64,000 bases of DNA from Paenibacillus_E sp042676385 (lineage in GTDB: Bacteria; Bacillota; Bacilli; Paenibacillales; NBRC-103111), in contig NZ_JBHTHA010000002.1 of the NCBI RefSeq assembly GCF_042676385.1, forward strand, positions 434,001 to 498,000, in the 5' to 3' direction. Below, one piece after another: positions 8,497 to 16,663 of the stretch. The position numbers were made by a program, and so were the translations under genes. The notes beneath the pieces were generated by a model that saw only the letters and a list, made by a program, of their open reading frames with translations, ran no database searches and had not been told where the DNA came from. Position 1 is the first letter of the stretch. Each line of letters begins with the position of its first letter.

Positions 8497-10308
8497 TCAC
8501 TTCGTAAGATTAGGCATAGGCTTATACGGCAATCGCAAAATCGCCTTCGTCCATTGCCCAGGAACACTTTCGTAGCTGAGTCCATAACTTTCCCCGTAAT
8601 ACAAGTGAATCCGTTCGTTCACATTGCGAATACCTATGCTCGTCACCCCGGGCATGGCTTCTTTCCGATCTTCGCCGTTCAGAATTCGGGTAATTTGTCG
8701 ATCGTCCATGCCGACCCCGTTATCCTCGACAATGATCACTAGCCGGTGATCTTCTTTATAGGCTCGGAGGGTAATGACCCCGCTTCCTTTGGACATTTCA
8801 ATACCATGAAGAATGGCATTTTCCACAAGCGGTTGAAGGATAAAGTAGGGCACTTCACTGCCTAGAACCGTATCGTCAACTTCGTAATTTATCTGGAAAG
8901 CTTCGCCATATCCGATTTTTTGAATAAAGATATAGTTCTTCAAATGGTTCAATTCCTGATCCAAGCGATGGAACTCCCCGACGCGGCGGACCGAGTACTT
9001 CAACAAGTCGATGACCGCTGTCATCATGCGCTCGATTTCAGGCTGTTCGTGCATATGGGCATACCATTTGACAGTACCCAAAGTATTGTAAAGAAAATGC
9101 GGGTTAATTTGGCTCATCAACACTGTAAATTCAGCCTGCTGCTTGGCAATCCGCTCTTTGTAAACGGTATTGATCAAGTCGTTGATCCGGGCGACCATGA
9201 AATTAAATCTTACCGATAAACTGCCGATTTCATCCCTGCCCAGCGGGGCAATGCGAACGTCAAAGTTACCGTCCTCCACTTTACGCATCGTCTGCTCCAA
9301 CAATTTAATATTCCTTGTAGTCGAGTTGGAGAGCAGAACCGCAATCCCAGTTGAAATCAAAATGGCTAACAGCGAGACAAGGACAATAACCATCACTAAT
9401 ACACGCGTATCCGAAAGCAAATTGGACATTGGAATAAAACAAAGTACCCGCCAGCCTAGGGTTGCTGTACGTTCTTGAATGAGCAGATAACCGCCTGCTC
9501 TGACATTTTCTACGGATGCCATCGAGGAACGGCCGTCTTGAAAACTATTTGAAAGGCTTCTGGTGATAAGATCATCCGTTTCCTCGGTTCCTCCGCCTGC
9601 AAGCAGCTCGTTGATTTGATTAAGAATGGCCATATTATTAGGCTGTATGATTGAACTGTTGGTATTTAAAGACGAGAAGTAACCCGAATCGATACTAAAG
9701 ATAATCGTACCTAAGCTATGATCAATTTGGTTAACATCGCTGAAATCACGAACAAGAAACACTTCTTTATTTTGCCGAAAAGAGGGCGTCCATCCTTTAC
9801 TGATTCCGTGCTTTTCCAAATAAGCGGATGCTTGATTCGTAATCTCATAGACGGTGTTTTGGTCATACGCATGATTAAGCCCTTTTTTATTTTCCCACCA
9901 ATAGACACGTCCCCCCTTCGTTTGAATGAAAATCGAATTCATATAAGGGTTGCCATTCCCGTATTGAGCAAGCAGAAACTCCATACGGCTGCGAAACGCC
10001 GGATAATTCTCAGCGGTAACCGCTTCGCCTTTCTCCGATACGATTTGCCGGATCGCGCTGTCGCTCATGACATAGACCGATGAAGTGAACACTTCTTTCG
10101 CCCGGTTCTCAATATTATCGGAAACTTGATGAATGACCTGCATGGCGAGATCCTTCGTATTGGACTCGATGAATTGAATGGATGCATAGATGGCGGCTCC
10201 GCCGATTGTGGCCGTAATAAACAAGATAAGAATCATATTGGAAAGTAAAATTTTCGTCCTAATGCGGTAATCTTTGATCCGACTTATTTTCCATGGGCTA
10301 ATCGGCAT
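8497..10308 (-). CDS. YesM-type sensor histidine kinase
   Basis: Membrane sensor kinase of 603 aa. TM1 is at about residues 20-42, an extracellular sensing domain spans 43-298, TM2 is at about 300-327, a HAMP linker follows to about 380, and the His_kinase domain carries phospho-acceptor His404 in QINPHFLYNT. The ATPase part shows the N box (PLVENAILHGIEM) and G box (DNGVGMDD). The ATG is preceded by GGAGCG. It lies between a solute-binding lipoprotein (27 bp upstream) and its YesN regulator (73 bp downstream). The large outside domain and the gene order suggest it reads the loaded binding protein rather than a free sugar; that is inference. Confidence 0.92.
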   Translation of the reverse strand: MPISPWKISRIKDYRIRTKILLSNMILILFITATIGGAAIYASIQFIESNTKDLAMQVIHQVSDNIENRAKEVFTSSVYVMSDSAIRQIVSEKGEAVTAENYPAFRSRMEFLLAQYGNGNPYMNSIFIQTKGGRVYWWENKKGLNHAYDQNTVYEITNQASAYLEKHGISKGWTPSFRQNKEVFLVRDFSDVNQIDHSLGTIIFSIDSGYFSSLNTNSSIIQPNNMAILNQINELLAGGGTEETDDLITRSLSNSFQDGRSSMASVENVRAGGYLLIQERTATLGWRVLCFIPMSNLLSDTRVLVMVIVLVSLLAILISTGIAVLLSNSTTRNIKLLEQTMRKVEDGNFDVRIAPLGRDEIGSLSVRFNFMVARINDLINTVYKERIAKQQAEFTVLMSQINPHFLYNTLGTVKWYAHMHEQPEIERMMTAVIDLLKYSVRRVGEFHRLDQELNHLKNYIFIQKIGYGEAFQINYEVDDTVLGSEVPYFILQPLVENAILHGIEMSKGSGVITLRAYKEDHRLVIIVEDNGVGMDDRQITRILNGEDRKEAMPGVTSIGIRNVNERIHLYYGESYGLSYESVPGQWTKAILRLPYKPMPNLTK

Positions 10309-10335
10309 GACTGAACGCTCCTTGTTTACTTGTCA

Positions 10336-11637
10336 TTACGCCCGTTTCCGAATCCGGTCAAAAGCTTGATCCAGCTCTTCGATACATCGATCCACATTGT
10401 GAGTTTTATCGATTACAAATTTTGTGAGAGCATCCACATATGTTCTAAGAAGATCCTGATTTGTAAAATCGCTCGTGTATGGAGACCAATCGTAGACCTT
10501 ATCGGTCTTTATATATTGCTGATCCAATTCGACGTATGTGGGATCAAAATCGGTCGGCAAGCCCTTAATGACGGATAGCGCTTTTTTGTCCTTTTGGAAC
10601 ACATTGCCCATTTCCTGCGAAGCGAACAGCTCCAGCATTTGAAGCGCTGCTTCTTTATGCGGAGATTTGGGGTTGATCACGATACCGCCGGTTGATTTCA
10701 ACCCAAATTTGGCGTCTTCCGGATTATCGGAATACGGAAAAGCGAATAGTCCGAGATTAGCAGCCGGATTTTTCGATTTCACCCCATCCACCGTCCATGT
10801 TCCGTTCAGGATCATCCCCGCTTTACCTTCTGCAAGCATCTGCTGCGCCTGATTCCAATCCGTTTCGAACGGCTTGTCATTGATATAAGCTAGCCGCTCT
10901 CCGAAACGCTTCAAAACATCCTTGAAATGGACCTGATCGTTTGCAAAAGAAGTTTTGCCCGTCTCTACGTTGGAAATCCAATTCTCCCCGCTGACAAACT
11001 GGTTCGCCATGAGATCGCCGGCGATGTCCCATAAAAGCGTCCAGCTATCCTTGTATCCGGCTGCAATCGGGACGATGCCCGCGTTTCGTAACTTGGCGCA
11101 AGCTTCCAGAAAAGCAGGCCAAGTCGTCGGTACCGCGCGGATGCCCGCTTTGGCAAATGCGTCCTTATTATAAATGACGCCAACGCCGTTCACATCAATC
11201 GGCAAGGCCCATATTTTCCCGTCTGCCGTTTTCACACCGTTCAAATATTTCTCATCGATTTGCGATAGAAACGGCTGACCGGTTAAATCCATCGCAAATC
11301 CCGAATGGATCAGATCCTTCGCATAGTCGATCGAATCCAGCATATAGATATCCGGCATATTGTCCGATATGGCACGGGTACGAAGCAGACTCATATAGGT
11401 TCCGCCGTCAACGCCCATCAGCCCGAAACTATACTCCGGATGCTTCTTCGCAAACAACTGCGTTCCGGTGTCCAACCATTTCCTTGCGCCCTCTTCGTCA
11501 AAATGATGAATCCACGTAAGTGCTTGCGGCTTGGTTGTGTTGGACCCCTGCAAAGGCATCAACGTTGACGATTTAGATTGACAAGCCGTAAGCGAACATG
11601 TCAGCAAAAGCAGTAGAGCAATCCAATAAGTCTTCAT
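10336..11637 (-). CDS. Extracellular solute-binding lipoprotein (family 1), probably a sensor partner
   Basis: A 433 aa sugar-binding lipoprotein: signal peptide with lipobox SLTAC, Cys19. Mature segments are typical of family 1 binding proteins (GGTYMSLLRTRAISDNMPDI; MLAEGKAGMILNGTWTVDG; LKSTGGIVINPKSPHKEAAL). The ATG at 11637 follows GAGGGG; a longer frame from 11748 lacks an RBS. Unlike other binding proteins in this window it has no permease genes next to it: it is followed at once by the YesM kinase and YesN regulator. That order suggests a three-component sensor, comparable in principle to XylFII-LytS systems, although it could feed an importer encoded elsewhere. A perfect CcpA site lies 17 bp before the start. 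Confidence 0.88.
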   Translation of the reverse strand: MKTYWIALLLLLTCSLTACQSKSSTLMPLQGSNTTKPQALTWIHHFDEEGARKWLDTGTQLFAKKHPEYSFGLMGVDGGTYMSLLRTRAISDNMPDIYMLDSIDYAKDLIHSGFAMDLTGQPFLSQIDEKYLNGVKTADGKIWALPIDVNGVGVIYNKDAFAKAGIRAVPTTWPAFLEACAKLRNAGIVPIAAGYKDSWTLLWDIAGDLMANQFVSGENWISNVETGKTSFANDQVHFKDVLKRFGERLAYINDKPFETDWNQAQQMLAEGKAGMILNGTWTVDGVKSKNPAANLGLFAFPYSDNPEDAKFGLKSTGGIVINPKSPHKEAALQMLELFASQEMGNVFQKDKKALSVIKGLPTDFDPTYVELDQQYIKTDKVYDWSPYTSDFTNQDLLRTYVDALTKFVIDKTHNVDRCIEELDQAFDRIRKRA

Positions 11638-11654
11638 GATTCCCCTCACTTTAA

Positions 11655-11668
11655 TGATAGCGGTTACA
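11655..11668 (-). promoter_or_regulatory. CcpA-binding site (cre)
   Basis: Minus strand TGTAACCGCTATCA matches the cre consensus TGNAANCGNTNNCA at every fixed position. It lies 17 bp upstream of the ATG of the binding lipoprotein, a position where CcpA would repress the three-gene sensor operon in the presence of preferred sugars. Confidence 0.7.
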
Positions 11669-11789
11669 AGTATTATACCGGAAAATAGCGGAAAATGAAT
11701 ACAGTCTGGGCTCATACATTTGAGCAAGGAGAGGAATTGGGAACCCACACATGCTTATATCTGAAAGCCTAATCCGGTCTTTATCTCAG

Positions 11790-12005
11790 CCCAATAACTC
11801 TCCCTCTCAAATAAAGCGCCCAATGTTCTCTAATAAGACACTCAAGTGACTCTAAAAATGTGTGATTCAACCGCCAAAGATCGCATTGAGAACAAGATTC
11901 CATATATAACGAAAAGAGTTCTCTAATTATAGACTTTTGTTCTTTCGAGCTCGTTTTTGATCATTTTTCATTTATTTTGCGTCAAACTAGTTCGCTATTA
12001 GCGCC
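11790..12005 (-). repeat. Dispersed ~200-bp intergenic element, copy B
   Basis: Inverted relative to copies A and C. Read on the minus strand it shows GCGCTAATAGCG, TTTGACGCAAAATAAATG, CAAAAACGAGCTCGAAAGAA, GTCTATAATTAGAGAAC, TTCGTTATATATGGAATC and CTTATTAGAGAAC. Closest to copy C at 23486. It fills most of the gap between the sensor operon and the end of pckA. Confidence 0.65.
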
Positions 12006-12051
12006 TCTTGTTCTCTCTTGCGAAACTCGCCTCAAATCATGACTATGGCAA

Positions 12052-12081
12052 AAAAGCATGCTGCCGCGGCAGCATGCTTTT
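12052..12081. terminator. 30-bp perfect palindrome after pckA
   Basis: AAAAGCATGCTGCCG is followed directly by its exact complement, ending in TTTT on each strand, five bases past the pckA stop. Fits a strong, possibly bidirectional terminator closing the gapB operon. Confidence 0.75.
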
Positions 12082-12086
12082 CATGA

Positions 12087-13655
12087 TTATTTATCCAAAC
12101 GTGGTCCAGCCATTTTCACTTGTTCGTCAACATTTGTGAATTTCTTGAAGTTTCGGATGAAACGGTTGGCCAGATCCAACGCTGCTACCTCATAAGCTTC
12201 CGGATCCTGCCACGTATTTCGCGGCTGCAGAACTTCGCTAGGTACGCCTTCAACAGAATCAGGGCACATAAGTCCAAATATGGGATCAGCCTTGAAATCA
12301 GCGCCTTCAATCGTACCATTCAAAGCCGCAGTCACCATCGCCCGCGTATAAGCTAACTGCATCCGTTTACCTACGCCGACAGGCCCCCCAGTCCAACCGG
12401 TGTTGACGAGGTAAACTTTCACTCCATGCTCATCAATTTTCTGACCGAGCAATTGTGCGTAGACGGTTGGCGGAAGCGGAAGGAACGGCGCGCCGAAGCA
12501 GGAAGAGAAGGTCGCCTCCGGCTCCGTAACCCCTCTCTCCGTTCCCGCAAGTTTGGAGGTATATCCGGACAAGAAGTGATACATCGCTTGTTCTTTCGTC
12601 AGCTTCGAGATCGGCGGCAATACGCCGAAGGCATCTGCCGTTAAGAAAATGATGACGCCCGGATGACCGGCCGTTCCCGGAATCATCGCGCCAGAAATCG
12701 CCTCAATAGGATAAGCTGCACGCGTGTTTTCCGTAATGCTTGTATCCTGGTAATCCGCTAAGCCCGTCTTAGGATCAAGCACAACATTTTCCAAGACTGA
12801 ACCGTACCCGATGGCCTGCCAAATTTGCGGCTCTTTTTCTTGAGAGAGGTTCGCACATTTGGCATAACAGCCGCCTTCAAAATTGTACACGCCGTGATCG
12901 GTCCAGCCATGCTCGTCATCTCCGATTAATCGGCGGTTCGGGTCGGCGGAAAGCGTCGTTTTCCCCGTTCCCGAAAGACCGAAGAACAACGCTACGTCAC
13001 CATCCTTACCTACATTGGCCGAGCAGTGCATGGGGAGGGCGCCTTTTAACGGCAGCAAGTAATTCAATACGCTGAAAATCGATTTTTTCATCTCTCCCGC
13101 ATATTCCGTGCCTCCGATAAGTACGATCTTTTTCTCGAAAGATAGGCAAATGAACGTCTCCGAGTTCGTACCGTGAAGAGCGGGGTCAGCTTTTAAGCCG
13201 GGAAGCGCGATGACGGTAAATTCAGCTTTATGGCTCTTCAATTCTTCTTCCGTCGGGCGGATGAACAGCTGCTTGACGAATAGATTATGCCACGCGTATT
13301 CATTAACGACCCGAATAGGCAACTTATAAGCATCGTCGGCTCCTGCAAACCCGTCGAATACGAACAGCTCTTTTTCCGCCATGTAGTCCTGAGCCTTCTG
13401 ATACAACAAATCGAACTGCTGGCTTGAGATGGGTTGGTTCACAGATCCCCATTCCACTTTGTCCAAAACGGACGGTTCCTTGACGATAAATTTATCTTTA
13501 GGCGAGCGGCCGGTATATGCGCCAGTGAATACTTGGAGAGCTCCAGTGGATGAAAGCACCCCTTCCTTACGCTCTAGCGCCAATTCAGTTAATTGGGATA
13601 CGGATAATTGAAAATGAGTGCTTCCTTCTTTAACAAGTTCTGCGTTAACCTTCAT
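12087..13655 (-). CDS. pckA: Phosphoenolpyruvate carboxykinase (ATP)
   Basis: Converts oxaloacetate and ATP to phosphoenolpyruvate, CO2 and ADP, the entry step of gluconeogenesis. About 522 aa, normal for the family. Motifs: GLSGTGKTTLSADPNRRLIG (kinase-1a P-loop), DDEHGW (kinase-2 metal-binding Asp pair), and YAGEMKKSIFSVLNYLLP with the catalytic Lys. Two in-frame ATGs exist: 13667 touches the RBS (AAAGG directly before it), so 13655 is preferred. That start lies inside the last codons of the SR1P-like gene, which ends at 13645, so translation is probably coupled. In B. subtilis pckA and gapB are both gluconeogenic genes repressed by CcpN; here they share one operon. Confidence 0.95.
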   Translation of the reverse strand: MKVNAELVKEGSTHFQLSVSQLTELALERKEGVLSSTGALQVFTGAYTGRSPKDKFIVKEPSVLDKVEWGSVNQPISSQQFDLLYQKAQDYMAEKELFVFDGFAGADDAYKLPIRVVNEYAWHNLFVKQLFIRPTEEELKSHKAEFTVIALPGLKADPALHGTNSETFICLSFEKKIVLIGGTEYAGEMKKSIFSVLNYLLPLKGALPMHCSANVGKDGDVALFFGLSGTGKTTLSADPNRRLIGDDEHGWTDHGVYNFEGGCYAKCANLSQEKEPQIWQAIGYGSVLENVVLDPKTGLADYQDTSITENTRAAYPIEAISGAMIPGTAGHPGVIIFLTADAFGVLPPISKLTKEQAMYHFLSGYTSKLAGTERGVTEPEATFSSCFGAPFLPLPPTVYAQLLGQKIDEHGVKVYLVNTGWTGGPVGVGKRMQLAYTRAMVTAALNGTIEGADFKADPIFGLMCPDSVEGVPSEVLQPRNTWQDPEAYEVAALDLANRFIRNFKKFTNVDEQVKMAGPRLDK

Positions 13656-13809
13656 TGCTGATTTCATCCTTTCGCGTTTCCAAGCATTCTTGCTCTAGGC
13701 AATCTGAGTAAAAAGTTGTCACTTTTTCCGTGTCGAGCGTTCCAAGTGTGGTCTGACAGTGCTTACACAAAATGACTCCCAGTTCTAAACAAGCTGATGC
13801 GTTTTCCAT
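13645..13809 (-). CDS. SR1P-like small protein (GapA-binding peptide family)
   Basis: A 54 aa protein between gapB and pckA. Its core LGVILCKHCQ then TLDTEKVTTFYSDC resembles the B. subtilis SR1P peptide family (G-I-x-C-x-x-C, then EKVT-x-x-Y-x-x-C): small Cys-rich peptides that bind glyceraldehyde-3-phosphate dehydrogenase. Here it has an N-terminal extension of about 10 residues and a charged tail. The ATG at 13809 lies inside the end of gapB (stop at 13785), and the TAA at 13645 lies beyond the pckA start, so it overlaps both neighbours. AAAGG sits 11 bases upstream. In B. subtilis SR1P is encoded on the regulatory RNA SR1 at a separate locus and binds GapA; placement within gapB-pckA is the novelty. 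Family assignment is from memory of the motif. Confidence 0.75.
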   Translation of the reverse strand: MENASACLELGVILCKHCQTTLGTLDTEKVTTFYSDCLEQECLETRKDEISNEG

Positions 13810-14825
13810 CCTTGTTTCACCCTTTCCGCCATAAGTTGTACCAGTTCGGATACACGATTCGTGTAACCCCATTCATTGTCGTACCAAGCCAATACTTTAA
13901 TCTGATCTCCCATGACCATAATTGAAGGTCCGTCAATCACAGCAGAATTGGAGCAACCGATGTAGTCGGCAGATACGAGTGGTTCATCCGTATAACCGAC
14001 ATACCCGGCCAGCTTTCCTTCGGATGCCGACTTGAACACGGACTTGACTTGATCCAGGCTGACTGGAGAACGAGACACCTTTACGGTTAAATCAACCAGT
14101 GATACATCCTGTGTCGGAACGCGCAGCGAAAGTCCTTGAATATGTGGAGCCAGATGCGGAAGCACATCCGCAAGCGCTTTCCCTACGCCTGTCGTTGTTG
14201 GAACAATTGACTCCGTGCATGCCCGGGCTCTGCGCAAATCTTTATGCGGGTTGTCCATATGATTCTGATCGGAAGTAAAGGCGTGCACCGTCGTCATCCA
14301 ACCGGCTTGGACGCCAAAAGCTTGGTCCAAAATATGCAATGTCGGCGATAAACAGTTCGTGGTGCAGGAAGCTGCAGATAACAACCGATGTTTCTCAGGA
14401 TCATACTGATGGTCATTGATTCCCATCACTACGGTAAGGTCCATATCTTTGCCTGGCGCGGTAATCAGAACTTGCTTTGCCCCTGCAGAAATATGTTTCT
14501 CCGCTCCTTCTCTGTCGTTAAACTTGCCAGTCGCATCCACAACCAGTTGAACGCCAAGTTCTCTCCATGGGAGCTGCGCAGGATCTCTTTCAAAAGTAAC
14601 TTGTATTTCTATACCATTAATAATCAGCTTTCCATCCCGAATGGAGATGTCGGCATCCCATCTTCCGTGAACGGTATCATATTTTAAAAGGTGTGCAATG
14701 GTTTCAACCGGGTAGATGCTATTCATTGCGACCAACCGAAACGCTTGCTGTTTATCGGAGCATATTTTTCTGATGAGCAGTCTGCCTATTCTGCCCATAC
14801 CGCTTATCCCAACACCAATTGTCAT
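13785..14825 (-). CDS. gapB: Glyceraldehyde-3-phosphate dehydrogenase, GapB (gluconeogenic) type
   Basis: Type I GAPDH, 346 aa. Rossmann motif GISGMGRIGR at residues 7-16, catalytic Cys154 in SAASCTTNC and His181 in TTVHAFTSDQ. The residue after beta-strand 2 is Asn35 (VAMNSIYPVET) rather than the Asp that favours NAD, and the segment LLKYDTVHGRWD matches B. subtilis GapB; both point to the NADP-preferring, gluconeogenic enzyme. The pairing with pckA in one operon supports this. The start ATG follows CGAAGGAG. The gene ends inside the SR1P-like gene. Two palindromes at 14871-14910 are likely control sites. NADP preference is inferred, not shown. Confidence 0.92.
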   Translation of the reverse strand: MTIGVGISGMGRIGRLLIRKICSDKQQAFRLVAMNSIYPVETIAHLLKYDTVHGRWDADISIRDGKLIINGIEIQVTFERDPAQLPWRELGVQLVVDATGKFNDREGAEKHISAGAKQVLITAPGKDMDLTVVMGINDHQYDPEKHRLLSAASCTTNCLSPTLHILDQAFGVQAGWMTTVHAFTSDQNHMDNPHKDLRRARACTESIVPTTTGVGKALADVLPHLAPHIQGLSLRVPTQDVSLVDLTVKVSRSPVSLDQVKSVFKSASEGKLAGYVGYTDEPLVSADYIGCSNSAVIDGPSIMVMGDQIKVLAWYDNEWGYTNRVSELVQLMAERVKQGWKTHQLV

Positions 14826-14870
14826 TTTGAATTCTCCTTCGCTGCCTTAATTAGTGTGTTCCATTTGTTA

Positions 14871-14910
14871 TTTAGTGTACACTATTAATTATTTATTGTA
14901 CATAATAAAT
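14871..14910. promoter_or_regulatory. Paired palindromic operator-like sites upstream of gapB
   Basis: TAGTGTACACTA (14873-14884) is a perfect 12-bp palindrome, and ATTTATT/AATAAAT arms around GTACAT form a second at 14891-14910. Their centres are about 22 bp apart, two helical turns, on the promoter side of gapB. They do not match the CcpN box I remember from B. subtilis, so another repressor may act here. Confidence 0.5.
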
Positions 14911-14992
14911 CATTAATTGGGCTTAAAAAGAATTTTTATCAGTCCCCTTAATATATGTGCCACACTATTTAATAATCATCGTGAACTGCAAT

Positions 14993-15021
14993 AAAAAAAA
15001 CCACCTTAAGATAAGGCGGTT
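14993..15021 (-). terminator. Terminator after the DinB gene
   Basis: On the minus strand AACCGCCTTATCTTAAGGTGG folds into a stem and is followed by TTTTTTTT. It separates the DinB gene from the gapB promoter region. Confidence 0.7.
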
Positions 15022-15052
15022 CATTAGCATTCACGGTTTTATTCAGCTATGA

Positions 15053-15550
15053 TCAAGCATAAGGTTCGATTCCCTTCTCTATCCAATCTTCGCGCGTCGG
15101 CCCCAGAACATTGGGAACTCTTATACCCGCTTGACGCATCAGTACTGTCATCTGACCGCGGTGATGAATTTCATGCCGCAACGAAAAACGCAATGATGCG
15201 CCATTCTGCCAATCCTCACCGCCCACATAGACAATCTGACGAAGCGTATCATCGGTCCACTGGCTTCTCACGGCACGCAGCATAGCTTTTCCAACACGAC
15301 GGTATTCACTTGCAATCCTGGCAGCCGTTGCAGGAGCATCCGCTTCCGCTAAAGGCTCATCGTAGGATAATCCCAGATAGGTCATGAAGTTAATCGAGGT
15401 TACGAGATGCCAAGCAATCTGTCCAAGCTTACGCTGATTGTCCGAGACGATTTGTTGCAGCGATTCGTCTGTCAATGCGTCCAGAACCCGTTCGGTAATG
15501 GCGGATTCCATTTCAAACTCTTGCACGAAATCATTGATGCTAGTAAACAC
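15053..15550 (-). CDS. DinB-family four-helix metal-binding protein
   Basis: A 165 aa DinB/YfiT-like protein. The family's metal-binding His residues are visible: one in GQIAWHLVTS (about residue 47) and two in RHEIHHRGQMTVLMRQAG (about residues 125-142). DinB proteins are damage-inducible or thiol-transferase-like; many have unknown substrates. The start is a GTG at 15550, supported by GGAGGG 7 bases upstream. It is encoded next to a WYL-domain regulator on the same strand, 69 bp away, a common pairing in Firmicutes. Confidence 0.85.
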   Translation of the reverse strand: MFTSINDFVQEFEMESAITERVLDALTDESLQQIVSDNQRKLGQIAWHLVTSINFMTYLGLSYDEPLAEADAPATAARIASEYRRVGKAMLRAVRSQWTDDTLRQIVYVGGEDWQNGASLRFSLRHEIHHRGQMTVLMRQAGIRVPNVLGPTREDWIEKGIEPYA

Positions 15551-15619
15551 GCACGATCCCTCCGAAAATGTAATTTTCTTTCATAGCCTATTATATAGAG
15601 GGATTGCTGACATTTACGG

Positions 15620-16618
15620 TCAGTCATTATTGCTTTGAGTTATTGCCGCTAATTTCATCGATTCGTAGTGCGCCGCGATTCCGGCACTGACTTCCGCCAG
15701 CTTTTCGACAAGAATGTCCGGCTCGAGTATGGTCAGCGATTTTCCGTAAGGAAGAAGGTAGTAAGGTACATAAGACTGCAAAGATGAAAGGCCAAGCCTG
15801 AACATAGCTTGTCCGTCTATGCGTACTACAAGCGCGTGGCTAAACAACCAATGTTGGCATAAGAGATCCAGCGCTTGTTCATGCCCTTGTATTTTTACCT
15901 CGATGAGTGATTCTGCATCGAGAGAGTCCGGAAGCAAATTCCGCAGCAGAAAATCTTTAGCGGAAAAAGCGTCCGGGCGCTCGAATTGACGCTCGGTCGG
16001 CGCCAAGCTTACAATACGGTCCGTCCTGAAGCTGCGCAATTCCTGGCGAAGGCAGCAAAAGCCGACGACATACCAGCTTCCTTTCCAATAAACAATGCCG
16101 TATGGATCAAATATGCGTACGCTGGGAACTCCGCTAGTGCCATTCGCGTACTCCATCTCCACGGACTTGCACTCCGCTGCCGCCTCCTCCAAAACCCGAA
16201 GCAAGTCCCGCTGCTTCCCTTCGACCGGCGGGTGAATCACGGACAGCCCCGCGATATGCCGCTCAATGTGATCGAGCTGCTCTTCATTCGTATAGCGCTT
16301 TAACTTATCGACCGCGCGGCTAAGCGCATCCTCGAACGGATAGCCTGCCTCCTGGGCGAACGTTGAAGCGTGTACGAGCGCTTTCTGTTCATCCATATCA
16401 AACAGTAGCGGGGATTCCGCGAAACGGCCCAGAATTTGGTAGCCACCGTTCGGCCCTGAATCGGCAATGATAGGGACCCCGCTCGCACACAACGAGTCGA
16501 TACATCGGTATACCGTACGAATATGAATCTCCAGCTTATCCGCGAGCTGCTGGGCGGTCATTCTTTTGCCCGACCTGAGCAGCCATAAGATCGTCAACAT
16601 GTTGTCAGCTTTGGACAT
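15620..16618 (-). CDS. HTH and WYL-domain transcriptional regulator
   Basis: A 332 aa YafY/PaaX-like regulator. An N-terminal winged helix (MTAQQLADKLEIHIRTVYRC, residues 19-38) is followed by a WYL domain with VYWKGSWYVVGFC and RSFRTDRIVSL (about residues 174-206), the segment thought to bind nucleic acid or small ligands. GGAAAGGG lies just before the ATG. It lies directly upstream of the DinB gene, which it may control; relatives often respond to DNA damage or single-stranded DNA. The target is inferred only from neighbourhood. Confidence 0.88.
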   Translation of the reverse strand: MSKADNMLTILWLLRSGKRMTAQQLADKLEIHIRTVYRCIDSLCASGVPIIADSGPNGGYQILGRFAESPLLFDMDEQKALVHASTFAQEAGYPFEDALSRAVDKLKRYTNEEQLDHIERHIAGLSVIHPPVEGKQRDLLRVLEEAAAECKSVEMEYANGTSGVPSVRIFDPYGIVYWKGSWYVVGFCCLRQELRSFRTDRIVSLAPTERQFERPDAFSAKDFLLRNLLPDSLDAESLIEVKIQGHEQALDLLCQHWLFSHALVVRIDGQAMFRLGLSSLQSYVPYYLLPYGKSLTILEPDILVEKLAEVSAGIAAHYESMKLAAITQSNND

Positions 16619-16663
16619 ACCCTTTCCGATACCTTTCTGTTATGGAAGGAACCATCCTTCCGT

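Noticed and set aside
8424..8585. N-terminal extension of the first YesN-type regulator
   Set aside because: The extension overlaps the kinase gene, is not receiver-like, and a strong AGGAGG marks the start at 8423.
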